This document shows, piece by piece, positions 48,398-57,094 of a DNA stretch of 64,000 nt (its first letter is position 1; each line of letters begins with the position of its first letter). The notes under the pieces are model-generated. The model was not told where the DNA came from, did no database searches, and saw nothing but the letters and a program-made list of their open reading frames with translations. Source of the DNA: Pseudomonas sp. S30 (lineage in GTDB: Bacteria > Pseudomonadota > Gammaproteobacteria > Pseudomonadales > Pseudomonadaceae); the NCBI RefSeq assembly GCF_016518545.1, contig NZ_JACVTO010000017.1:1-64000 (forward strand), written 5' to 3'. A program made the position numbers and the translations under genes.

Positions 48398-49057
48398 CTA
48401 GCCGCCTCGCATGCCTGCCTTCAGGGCCAGGGTCGCCGGCGGTTCTTCAGCAGCCTGGGGTGGCAGGTTGTGCTGTTTGGCCAGTTGTAGATCCATGTAT
48501 TCGCAGGCGATGCGTATCGCCTGTTCCGTGTCGAACCCATCGCCCGACAGCGCGCCGCGCAGCCACAGACCATCGATCAGGGCCGCCAGGCCGCGTGCTG
48601 CCTTGCGCGCATGGTAGAGCGGCAGGACACGGCGAAACTGACAACACAGGTTGGAGTACAGGCGGTGGTCATTTATCCGCTGCAACCTGTGCAAGGACGG
48701 TTGGTGCATGCTCGAGGCCCAGAACGCCAGCCAGGTCTTCATGGCCGGTCCGTTGACCTGGCTGGCATCGAAGTTGCCCTCGATGATGGCCAGCAGGTGG
48801 GCCCGTGGTGTGTCTTCCTGCAGCGCCTCGCGGCGCACGTTGACGCCTTCGCCGAGCATCTTCATGACATAGCTCATGGTCGCTGCGATCAGGCCGTTCT
48901 TGTCCTGAAAGTAGTGACTGATGATGCCGTTCGACACGCCGGCCAAACGCGCGATCAGCGCAATGCTGGCGTCTCCCAGTCCTACCTGATCGACCGCTTG
49001 CAGGGTGGCTTCGATCAACTGCTGGCGGCGAATGGGTTGCATACCGACCTTGGGCAT
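48398..49057 (-). CDS. betI: TetR-type repressor BetI
   Basis: BetI represses the bet genes and is relieved by choline. The 219-residue protein has an N-terminal TetR helix-turn-helix (MQPIRRQQLIEATLQAV, IALIARLAGVSNGIISHYFQ) and a ligand domain with MKTWLAFWASSMHQPSL. It is about 20 residues longer than the E. coli protein because of a C-terminal tail after LQLAKQHNLP. AGGAG precedes its ATG. It heads betI-betB-betA and diverges from betT; a perfect palindrome upstream is its likely operator. Confidence 0.96.
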   Translation of the reverse strand: MPKVGMQPIRRQQLIEATLQAVDQVGLGDASIALIARLAGVSNGIISHYFQDKNGLIAATMSYVMKMLGEGVNVRREALQEDTPRAHLLAIIEGNFDASQVNGPAMKTWLAFWASSMHQPSLHRLQRINDHRLYSNLCCQFRRVLPLYHARKAARGLAALIDGLWLRGALSGDGFDTEQAIRIACEYMDLQLAKQHNLPPQAAEEPPATLALKAGMRGG

Positions 49058-49538
49058 CGTGCTTTCTCCTCAGGCCTGCCAGTGGACGACACGCATCCGA
49101 CTCGGCGAGGGCCAGTCTATTTTGTTTTGATTGAACGTTCAATCAATAAAGAATAAGCTCTGCGACAATTTGTGCCATTGACAGCATTTCAGGCGGTCGA
49201 TGCGACACGGATTGGCACCCCGGAAAATCGTGCAAACCCTCCGCGAATACAGGGCGTTGAGCGGCATGAGCGGTGCAGTGACAGATTCGGCCGAGCGGTC
49301 CTGGACCGTGCGGCAGGCCTCTGGAGCGGGTCGGGCGAGCTGCGACACGGACGCGCATCCACAGCGGATGATCGCGCCGATACCGGGCTCGCCACTCTGT
49401 TTTGCTGCAGTGATTCGGTTCGGGTTCACGATTTCCAAGGTGCTTTTATAACACCTGAAGCAGTAGGGGGATTCCACCGATTGCTCGGGACAAGACTGTA
49501 TTAGCCTCCACCGCTGCACTGCCCGGAGCATTCGTGCA
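49058..49538. other. betI-betT divergent regulatory region
   Basis: This 481-base gap between two divergent genes contains no supported gene; the short frames inside it have no codon bias or recognisable motifs. It carries the BetI operator close to betI and must hold both promoters. The betT leader is long (about 390 bases from the operator to its ATG), leaving room for further regulatory sites I could not identify. Confidence 0.6.
49127..49146. promoter_or_regulatory. BetI operator (perfect 20-bp palindrome)
   Basis: TTGATTGAACGTTCAATCAA is a perfect inverted repeat 70 bases upstream of the betI ATG. Its core matches the ATTGAACGTTCAAT-type sites described for BetI. It lies between betI and betT and probably controls betIBA and possibly betT. 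Confidence 0.88.
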
Positions 49539-51542
49539 ATGAGTTCTGCCTCCCTGACAAAGCCCCCCGCCGAGAGGGTTCGGGTCAACCGCGTGGTGTT
49601 CTACACCTCTGCGCTGCTGATCCTCGCGTTGACTGCCTTGCTGATCGCCGTACCCGAAACCGCGGGCCAGGTGCTGGGTGTCGCCCAGAACTGGCTGACG
49701 CGTACCTTCGGCTGGTACTACATGCTGGTGATCTGTGGTTACCTGATGTTCGTGGTCTATCTGGCCTTTTCCGACTACGGCAAGCTCAAGCTGGGCGGCA
49801 AGGACGATCAGCCCGACTTCAGCTACGGCGCCTGGGCCGGCATGCTGTTCTCCTCCGGTATCGGTATTTCCCTGCTGTACTTCGGTGCCTCCGAGCCGCT
49901 GGACCACTATTTCAATCCGCCCGAAGGCACCCCGGCGAGCCTGGAGGCTGCGCGCCAGGGCCTGCAACTGACCTTCCTGCACTGGGGCCTGCACGGCTGG
50001 GCCATCTATGCCCTGGTGGGCCTGGCCGTCGGCTACTTCGCCTACCGTCACAACCAGCCCCTGGCACTGCGCTCGGCGCTGTACCCGCTGGTGGGCGAGC
50101 GCTGGGTCAAGGGCGCGGCCGGCAATGCAGTGGACATCTTCGGCATGTTCGTCACCCTGCTGGGCCTGGTGACCAACCTGGGCATCGGCTCGATGCAGGT
50201 GGCTTCGGGCCTGGAATACCTGTTCGGCATGGACCACAGCAAGACCAACCTGCTGGTGGTGATCCTGGTGATGGCCGGGGTGGCCACGGTGGCGGCGGTG
50301 TCGGGTGTGGAGAACGGCATCCGCCGCCTGTCCAACCTGAACATCGCACTGTTCAGCGGCCTGCTGATCTTCGTGCTGCTGGGCGGGCAGACCCTGCACC
50401 TGCTCAATGGCTTCGTGCAGAACGTGGGCGACTACCTCAACGGGCTGGTGCTCAAGACCTTCGACCTCTATGTGTACGAGGGCGAGGCGGGCAAGTCCGA
50501 GCGCTGGCTGGGCCTGTGGACGGTGTTCTACTGGGCCTGGTGGATTTCCTGGGGCCCGTTCGTCGGCATGTTCATCGCGCGCATCTCCAAGGGCCGCACG
50601 GTGCGCCAACTGGTCAGCGGCGTGCTGCTGATCCCGCTGGGCTTCACCCTGGCGTGGCTGTCGATCTTCGGCAACACGGCCCTGGACCTGGTGATCAACC
50701 ACGGTGCCGTGGAACTGGGCAAGACTGCGCTGGAGCAGCCGTCGATGTCCATCTACCAGCTGCTGGAGTACTTCCCCGCCGCCAAGATCGTCATCGGCGT
50801 GGCGGTGTTCGTCGGCTTCGTGCTGTTCCTCACGCCGGCCGACTCAGGGGCGGTGATGATGGCCAATCTTTCATGCACCGGCGGGCAGGTGGATGAAGAT
50901 GCGCCGCACTGGATGGTGGTGTTCTGGTCGGTGATTATCACCCTGGTGACGGTAGGACTGCTGTTCGCCGGCAACTTCGAGGCGATGCAGACCATGGTGG
51001 TGTTGGCCGGGCTGCCGTTCTCGGTGGTGCTGGTGCTGTTCATGTTCGGGCTGTACAAGGCCATGAAGCAGGACGTGGCGATCGAGCAGGAGCGCGCGGA
51101 ACTGGCCGCCCGTGGCCGACGTGGTTTCAGCGAGCGCCTGACCCAGCTCGAACTGCAACCCACCCAGGCAGTGGTGCAGCGCTTCATGGACCGCTACGTC
51201 AGCCCGGCACTCAGGGAAGCGGCCGAACACTTGCGCGCGCTGGGCTTCGAGGTCGAAACCCGGGTGGGCCAGTCGCGCGACATGATGGGCGTGCGGGTGA
51301 TGATGGAAGAGGGTAATCCGTTCGTCTACGAAGTCAGCCTGGACGGTTATCAGGCTGCACCGAGCGAAGCGGCGGCCGACGACGAGTCGCTGGTGCGTCA
51401 GCGCTTCTACCGTGCGGAGGTATACCTGCACGACGGCAGCCAGGAATACGACCTGATGGGCTTCACCCCCGAGCAGATCGTGCGCGACGTGCTGGATCAG
51501 TTCGAGAGCCATCGCCAGGTGCTGGGGCGGGTCTACAGCTGA
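49539..51542 (+). CDS. betT: BCCT family choline transporter
   Basis: BetT imports choline for betaine synthesis, driven by the proton gradient. The 667-residue protein has twelve predicted membrane helices and the BCCT signature FYWAWWISWGPFVGMFIA followed by RISKGRTVRQL. A C-terminal cytoplasmic tail of about 150 residues (from around RFMDRYVSPALREAAEHLRA) resembles the osmosensing tail of BetT-type carriers. Gene context (divergent from betIBA, shared palindrome) supports choline as substrate. Confidence 0.94.
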   Translation: MSSASLTKPPAERVRVNRVVFYTSALLILALTALLIAVPETAGQVLGVAQNWLTRTFGWYYMLVICGYLMFVVYLAFSDYGKLKLGGKDDQPDFSYGAWAGMLFSSGIGISLLYFGASEPLDHYFNPPEGTPASLEAARQGLQLTFLHWGLHGWAIYALVGLAVGYFAYRHNQPLALRSALYPLVGERWVKGAAGNAVDIFGMFVTLLGLVTNLGIGSMQVASGLEYLFGMDHSKTNLLVVILVMAGVATVAAVSGVENGIRRLSNLNIALFSGLLIFVLLGGQTLHLLNGFVQNVGDYLNGLVLKTFDLYVYEGEAGKSERWLGLWTVFYWAWWISWGPFVGMFIARISKGRTVRQLVSGVLLIPLGFTLAWLSIFGNTALDLVINHGAVELGKTALEQPSMSIYQLLEYFPAAKIVIGVAVFVGFVLFLTPADSGAVMMANLSCTGGQVDEDAPHWMVVFWSVIITLVTVGLLFAGNFEAMQTMVVLAGLPFSVVLVLFMFGLYKAMKQDVAIEQERAELAARGRRGFSERLTQLELQPTQAVVQRFMDRYVSPALREAAEHLRALGFEVETRVGQSRDMMGVRVMMEEGNPFVYEVSLDGYQAAPSEAAADDESLVRQRFYRAEVYLHDGSQEYDLMGFTPEQIVRDVLDQFESHRQVLGRVYS

Positions 51543-51658
51543 TCAATCACGGGGCTGCGGCGCTGATCGGCGCCGTGGCCCTGGTCGAGCGATAAATAAG
51601 CCACCTCGGAGCGGTAGGGTCGCTAGGGTCGAGGCTCGTTCTTCAGCGAGACATCGCC

Positions 51659-54600
51659 ATGACCGCCATCGCCGCCGCCTCCCCCGATTTCGCGTCTCTG
51701 GTGAGCGCCCAGTTCGCCAGCCGCCCCACGCTGCGCCAGGTGCTCAGCCGCCAGATCCTGCAGGTGTTGATCGACCAGTACCCGCTGATCGCCATCCACC
51801 GTCCCGAGCTGGTCGACGCCGACCGGATCAACCTGGCCTTGCCGACGGCCGACGGTCAGCGCATCGACCTGCGGCCGCTGGTCGATGTCATGTTGCACGC
51901 GCACCTGCGGGGCCATCTGCTGTCTTCGGCGACCACCGCTCCGTTCCTGCCTTACCTGATGCTCGGGCAGAAACGCTTTTTCGCCATCGACGACCCGTTC
52001 GAAACGACCGAGGGTGACCTGATCGAACTGCAGCGCTTGATCGCCCCCCTCAGCGACCTGCTGCTGACGCTGGAGGCGCATTTCGATCAGGCCCAGATCG
52101 ACTACTGGCGGGCGCCGGGGGACCTGGGCGCCAGCCGTGATCGTTGCCTGCAATTGGCGATCCGCAGCGCACTGCTTCACAACCTCGCGCTGCAGCGCCT
52201 GGACGAGCGGCAACGATCCTGCCTGCTGGGGTTGCTGTCAGGTGATGGGCAGCAGTCCTCGGTGTTCTTCCTGGAAATCGAACTGCAGCGCAACGCTGAG
52301 GTGTACCGCGAGTTCCTCACCGATCTGTTCTTCATCGGGCAGTGGGACGAGGCCGACGTGATCCTGTGGTGCAGGCCGTGCGGGGTGGTGTGGGCGTTCG
52401 ACGACGATGAGTCCCTGCTCGATGCACTGGCGGCCGATTACCTGTACCTGTCCGATTACCAGGCATTGAGCTGCCATCGTCACGAACTCGAGGGCGACCC
52501 GTTCGTGCAACTGACGGCCTTGATGCAGGAGCAGCTGCTACAGCGTGTGCACATGGCCTGGTCCCGGCCGCCAGACAGCGTCGAGGCGCTGGAGCGCATC
52601 AGCCTGGCGCTGACCGACCCGGCACACTGGTTCATTCCAGGCTACAGGGTCCAGGCCCAGGTGGCAGGTACCCTGCCAGCCAGATGGTCTGGCCTGGACG
52701 CCCAGGACAGCTTCGCCTGCCAGTCGGCGCTTTTCCAGCTGGCGTTGGCCCAGGCCCAGTCGGACGGAACCTCGGCGCTGGACGACGTGCTCGACCTGCA
52801 CAGCTACGCCAGCGCCCAGTTGCGCGAACAACTGCTGATCGACCACCCCATAGACGCCAATTACTTCCCAGACGACCTGCTACTGGAGCTTACCCACGCC
52901 TGGGGTGTGCCGGGCGGTGCCGGGGCAGGACCTGGCGATGGCACGCTGGAAAAACGCACCGTCACCTTGACCCAGTTCGCCATCGATAATCTGGCGTCGC
53001 TGCACGGTGCCACGATCACGGCAATCACCCACCGAAGCGGCCAGCTGATCATGGCGTGGCTGACGGCCGACTATGTCAAGGCACTGGTCGAGCGCGTCGA
53101 CATCGGTGGCGACTATCCGCGTTATGTCGCGGCCCAGCTGGATGATCCCGCCGGGTACGGACAGCGAGCCGAGCGCTTCGCCCGGCAATGGCGTTCGGCG
53201 TTTCTGGCCAGCGCGCTACAGGCCAGGCTGGAACATCAGTTGACGGAGCCGAATCTGCAGGCTGTAGCCGACTACTGTGGCGGGCGCCTGGATACCCAGT
53301 TGCCGTCGAGCATGCTGATGCCGTTCGCGCTCAGGCGTGAGCCGGGCAGCGAGTCCTATGACCAGGTGATGGGCATGTATGTGCTGTACGTGGTCCAGAC
53401 CCACAGCGTGGTCCTCTATCGACCGCTGTACGCCCAGGCGCCAGTGCGTGAGTTCGCCACTATCGACGCGATGATGGCGGCGGTGCGCGAGGAGGCCGAC
53501 CTGCAGCGCAGCCTGCTCGACTGGCTGCCCGCCGAGGCACGCAAGGTCTATGACCATGGCGGCTTCGCCGAGCCGCACCTGGGCAGGCCCATCCTGGATA
53601 CCCAGCTGCTGCCCGAGCCGGTCGAACCCGTACGGTTCTGGGCCCGCTTCTGGCGCACCGAAGTGGATGCGCAGCTTTACCAGGCCAACCGAGATCTGTT
53701 GGTGGAACTGGGCGAGCGCGAGTCCCTGTCCACTGCCGAGAGTCGCTGGGCACTGCTGGTCGAGGGCGCCTGGCTGCTGTTCGACGTCGCCAGCCTGGTG
53801 GTGCGCGGTCCGGTGGCTCAGGTACTGTGGTTGGTGCAGATGTTCAATGCGGCTTCTGCCGACGTGCGAGCCATCGTCGAGGGCAGCGCGTTCGAGCGCT
53901 CCGCCGCCGTGGTCGACATGCTGATGAACCTGGTGATGGCACTGGCCCATGCGCGGACACCTTCGATCCCCTTGGTCGCGATCGAGCGTCCGCCTGAGCT
54001 GGGCCTGCTGGAGCCGACCCGTGGGTCGCTGTCGGTGCCGACGGCACGGCCGCAGATCGCTAGCCAAGGCAAGGTGTACCTGTCCGGGGCCTTGGTCAAG
54101 GCCGATGCGCTGCTGGACTTTTCCTTCACCGGCAGCGACGGCTTCAATCGCTTGCCTGCGCAACGGCTGCGCGACCTCGAGGCCCTGCGCAGCGCCAAGG
54201 TCCTCCAGCCTCAGGCATTGGTCGAGCGCGGCGCCGCGGCCGGGCTCTACCTGATCGAGGGCGAACACTACGTGGGGCTGCGTGGCGATGCCTACCGAAT
54301 CGCGATCAGCGAGGAGGGTGTGCGGGTCGTGGGTGCCGACGGGCGTCTGGGGCCTTGGCTGGAGCGTGACGCGTCGGGGTGGCGCATCGATGTAGGGCAA
54401 CGCCTGCGTGGCGGTATGCCCAAGAGTCGTATCGCCCTCAAGCGCGAGCAGAACCTCGCCGAAGAGGCGCGGATCAGGGCGGAGGATGCGCGTCTGACGG
54501 GTATTCGCAATGGTCTGGGCCAGCGGCTGGACAAGCATCTGGCCGAGGAGGACAAGAGCCATGCCAAGATCGAGGAATTGCAGGCCCTGGGATCGCTGGA

Positions 54601-56314
54601 CGAACGCCAGCGCGAGTTGCTGGACCTGCACCTGCAGATCAGGAGAGCGCAGCGCAACGTGCTGGCCAAGGACCTCAAGGACCTGATCGAGCATAACCTG
54701 CAGCACGATGCACTGCTGCGCGAGCTTGGCGCGGTCAAGCTGTCCAGTGAGGTCATGGTCGATGCCTTGTCGCACCAGCGCAGTATTCTGACCCAGGGCG
54801 TGATCGCCGCGTGCGAGCAGCGCTACAACCTCCTGGCGACCCTGATCAACGAAGAGGATATCGACGTCCAGCGACGAGCCATTGCGATCTTTCCAGAGAC
54901 GGACGCGGAGCAGCAGCAGTACCAGCGTCTGGTCGCCTCCCTGGAACGGGTGGAAAAGCTGGGCGAGGAACTGGTCGAGCTGGCCGTGCGTTTCGATGGG
55001 TTGCTCGAGCGCACCATCAAGGATGACGTGATCGTCTACCGCGATGAGCAGGATCGTCCGATCAACAAGCGTCACGAGTTGGACAAGGTCATCGAGCTGC
55101 GCCGCCATAACGCCATCGATGTCGAGATGCGCTTGCTGGAGGACCTCGGCGAGTTGTGCCTGGACCGCCTGAAAGGTCCGACCGAGGAAGACATCGCGCG
55201 TCTGGACGAGATGCTGGTGAGCGACGCTCTGCGCAGTGCCGGTAGCGCCCATGGCGAACTGGCCAGCAGCGATCTGTCCGAGGAGGAGCGCGTGGCGGTG
55301 CTCAACGACGTGATCGAAGCCTACGAGGAAACCATTGGCAGTGCCGAATACCTGGCGGCCGTCAAGCCTGCCGCCATTCGCCAGGACAAGCTGCAGCGTT
55401 TTCTGGGGAGTGTGCGCCGGCTCAAGGCCCTGGCCAGTGCCGACATGAATGCCAGTGTGCGAGAGATCGAACTGGCCGAGCCGGCGCCGAGGCGCACACC
55501 GGTGTACGCGCCCCGAGGCGGCATCCGTCGGGTCGTCAGGACCCAGCGCGGGCGCAACGTGGTCGGCGTCGAGTCCACCGGAGCCGACGGCGAAGCCGTA
55601 CTGGAGCAGAAGGACAGCCACGACAACGTCCTGCGCACTTTCCGTCGGCAGGCCAGCCAGTGGCAGGAGGTCGACGACCGACGTGAAGAGGGACCCTCTC
55701 CTGCGCCTTCACCCCAACCCTCGGTCGTTCGCTCGCGCATGAAGAAGCTGTTGGGCGAAGTCCAGCCGACCATCGCCATCGCCAAGCGCTTCTTCGCCAA
55801 CGACGAGCCCCTGGGGCTCTCCACCGTCATCGATCTGCATTCGAAGGATCTGCAGCGCGGGCTCGCGTCGTTGCCGCGCAGTGGGCGGGACGCCGAGTTG
55901 GTCGAGCAGGCCAACAGGGCCGTCGAGTTGCTCGAGTCGAGCAAGCGCGAGCTGCTCACGGTTCATTACCTGAGGACCCAGACACCGACCCTCAACGCAT
56001 TGCGGTACCTGCATGGCATCGGCGAGATCAGCATCGCGCGCAGCGAGCGTCGCATTCGCCTGGCGGCCAGCGACTTTCTCGACACCTACGAAATCCGGCA
56101 GGCCAGTGGCAAAAAGCTCTGGGAGGCACATTTCCACTATCTGGCCGAGGATACGCCGGATCGCGATTTCGCCAAGGGTCACCTCAAGCTGTGGGAGCAG
56201 CGCAAATTGGGCCAGCAGGCGCAGGTGCGTGCTGCCCGGCGCAGTCAGGTGCTGAAGATCTACCGGGGGCAACTGCGCAAAGGCGATGTCGAGGGCATCA
56301 TCCCGTTCGAGTGA
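51659..56314 (+). CDS. Giant dermonecrotic-toxin-like (DUF6543-type) protein, function unknown
   Basis: The gene encodes 1551 residues without signal peptide. The N-terminal 650 residues are mixed helical with no recognised enzyme motif. Residues about 697-765 are a long hydrophobic helical block (LLVEGAWLLFDVASLVV, VVDMLMNLVMALAHA). At about 861-915 is a small beta domain (LYLIEGEHYVGLRGDAYRI, GPWLERDASGWRIDVG) typical of large Pseudomonas toxin-like proteins. A charged coiled coil spans about 920-1040. A second basic beta segment is near 1277, and the C-terminus has LWEAHFHYLAEDTP near 1485, again typical of that family. The assignment is by remembered motifs. No secretion, chaperone or immunity gene adjoins it; betT upstream and the deacetylase (convergent) downstream are unrelated. 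The ribosome site before ATG 51659 is weak. Confidence 0.72.
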   Translation: MTAIAAASPDFASLVSAQFASRPTLRQVLSRQILQVLIDQYPLIAIHRPELVDADRINLALPTADGQRIDLRPLVDVMLHAHLRGHLLSSATTAPFLPYLMLGQKRFFAIDDPFETTEGDLIELQRLIAPLSDLLLTLEAHFDQAQIDYWRAPGDLGASRDRCLQLAIRSALLHNLALQRLDERQRSCLLGLLSGDGQQSSVFFLEIELQRNAEVYREFLTDLFFIGQWDEADVILWCRPCGVVWAFDDDESLLDALAADYLYLSDYQALSCHRHELEGDPFVQLTALMQEQLLQRVHMAWSRPPDSVEALERISLALTDPAHWFIPGYRVQAQVAGTLPARWSGLDAQDSFACQSALFQLALAQAQSDGTSALDDVLDLHSYASAQLREQLLIDHPIDANYFPDDLLLELTHAWGVPGGAGAGPGDGTLEKRTVTLTQFAIDNLASLHGATITAITHRSGQLIMAWLTADYVKALVERVDIGGDYPRYVAAQLDDPAGYGQRAERFARQWRSAFLASALQARLEHQLTEPNLQAVADYCGGRLDTQLPSSMLMPFALRREPGSESYDQVMGMYVLYVVQTHSVVLYRPLYAQAPVREFATIDAMMAAVREEADLQRSLLDWLPAEARKVYDHGGFAEPHLGRPILDTQLLPEPVEPVRFWARFWRTEVDAQLYQANRDLLVELGERESLSTAESRWALLVEGAWLLFDVASLVVRGPVAQVLWLVQMFNAASADVRAIVEGSAFERSAAVVDMLMNLVMALAHARTPSIPLVAIERPPELGLLEPTRGSLSVPTARPQIASQGKVYLSGALVKADALLDFSFTGSDGFNRLPAQRLRDLEALRSAKVLQPQALVERGAAAGLYLIEGEHYVGLRGDAYRIAISEEGVRVVGADGRLGPWLERDASGWRIDVGQRLRGGMPKSRIALKREQNLAEEARIRAEDARLTGIRNGLGQRLDKHLAEEDKSHAKIEELQALGSLDERQRELLDLHLQIRRAQRNVLAKDLKDLIEHNLQHDALLRELGAVKLSSEVMVDALSHQRSILTQGVIAACEQRYNLLATLINEEDIDVQRRAIAIFPETDAEQQQYQRLVASLERVEKLGEELVELAVRFDGLLERTIKDDVIVYRDEQDRPINKRHELDKVIELRRHNAIDVEMRLLEDLGELCLDRLKGPTEEDIARLDEMLVSDALRSAGSAHGELASSDLSEEERVAVLNDVIEAYEETIGSAEYLAAVKPAAIRQDKLQRFLGSVRRLKALASADMNASVREIELAEPAPRRTPVYAPRGGIRRVVRTQRGRNVVGVESTGADGEAVLEQKDSHDNVLRTFRRQASQWQEVDDRREEGPSPAPSPQPSVVRSRMKKLLGEVQPTIAIAKRFFANDEPLGLSTVIDLHSKDLQRGLASLPRSGRDAELVEQANRAVELLESSKRELLTVHYLRTQTPTLNALRYLHGIGEISIARSERRIRLAASDFLDTYEIRQASGKKLWEAHFHYLAEDTPDRDFAKGHLKLWEQRKLGQQAQVRAARRSQVLKIYRGQLRKGDVEGIIPFE

Positions 56315-56320
56315 GCGCCG

Positions 56321-57094
56321 TCAGCGGTTGCTGTAGCGGCCGTGGCGACCGTGGGCGGGCATGGCCTGGTTGCTGCGTTCGGCGATCATCTGGTGCAGGC
56401 CGATCAGGGTGATGCCCTGGGCGGCCAGGCGCGGTATCTCGCGCTCGAGCACTTGCAGGGTTTGCGGGTAGGGATGGCCGATCAGCACTGCCGAGCCTTG
56501 CCTGCGGGCAAGCTCCACGCCTTTGTGCAATTGTTCGGCGATGGCCTCGGGCGTGCGCACGTCGTCGAGGAATACATCCCGCGAAACGTTGGCCAGCCCG
56601 ACTTCCTGCGCCTTGGCCGCCGCCACCGTGGCGGCGCTGGTGCGGCTGTCGACGAAGAACAGGTCGCGGCGCTGCAGCTCGGCCATCAGCCAGGCCATCG
56701 CTTCGGGCTGCGCGGTCATGCGGCTGCCCATGTGGTTGTTGACACCGGCGGCGAACGGCACCTTGAGCAGGGCGGCGTCCAGGCGCCGGGCCAGTTCTTC
56801 GAGGGGCAGGCCGGGGTGCCAGGCGTAGGGGCCGGTGGCCGGGTCCATGGGCATGTGCAGGATCACCGTGCGGCCAGCCTTGTGGGCCTGCCGGGCGAAG
56901 TCGCTGGCGTGGGGCGTGTCGGGCATGACCGCCAGGGTGACCGGCCCTGGCAGGGCGAGCGTGCGGCTGTCGCGCTCGCTGTTCTGCCCGAGGTCATCGA
57001 TGATGATGCTCATGTACGCTTTGGTCGACGCCGCGTGGGCAGCGCCGGCCAGCAGGCACAGCAGGGTCAGCGCGAGCGTGCGGATGACCGCCAT
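56321..57094 (-). CDS. Divergent polysaccharide deacetylase (YibQ-like)
   Basis: The start is ATG at 57092-57094, overlapping the ctpA stop by one base (TGATG); further upstream the frame only shadows ctpA. The 257-residue protein has a signal peptide (VIRTLALTLLCLLAGAAHA) and a carbohydrate-esterase-4-like fold of the divergent type (formerly DUF610): MSIIIDDLGQN with the Asp pair, VTLAVMPDTPHA, LHMPMDP, GVNNHMGSRMT and FFVDSRTSA. E. coli yibQ lies in the same gpmM-envC-yibQ cluster. The substrate is unknown, probably a periplasmic glycan. Confidence 0.9.
   Translation of the reverse strand: MAVIRTLALTLLCLLAGAAHAASTKAYMSIIIDDLGQNSERDSRTLALPGPVTLAVMPDTPHASDFARQAHKAGRTVILHMPMDPATGPYAWHPGLPLEELARRLDAALLKVPFAAGVNNHMGSRMTAQPEAMAWLMAELQRRDLFFVDSRTSAATVAAAKAQEVGLANVSRDVFLDDVRTPEAIAEQLHKGVELARRQGSAVLIGHPYPQTLQVLEREIPRLAAQGITLIGLHQMIAERSNQAMPAHGRHGRYSNR

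Noticed and set aside
49139..49588. Leftward 149-codon frame in the betI-betT gap
   Set aside because: It runs antisense into the start of betT, contains no motif and lacks a ribosome site; it would also lie over the betT promoter.
51543..51658. Possible small immunity or chaperone gene before the giant toxin-like gene
   Set aside because: The 116-base gap has no frame with a start and ribosome site; only the leader of the large gene is there.
53216..55621. Minus-strand open frame of about 800 codons inside the giant toxin-like gene
   Set aside because: Low-complexity His/Gln/Leu/Asp composition typical of antisense frames; no ribosome site or motif. The plus-strand frame has coherent domains.
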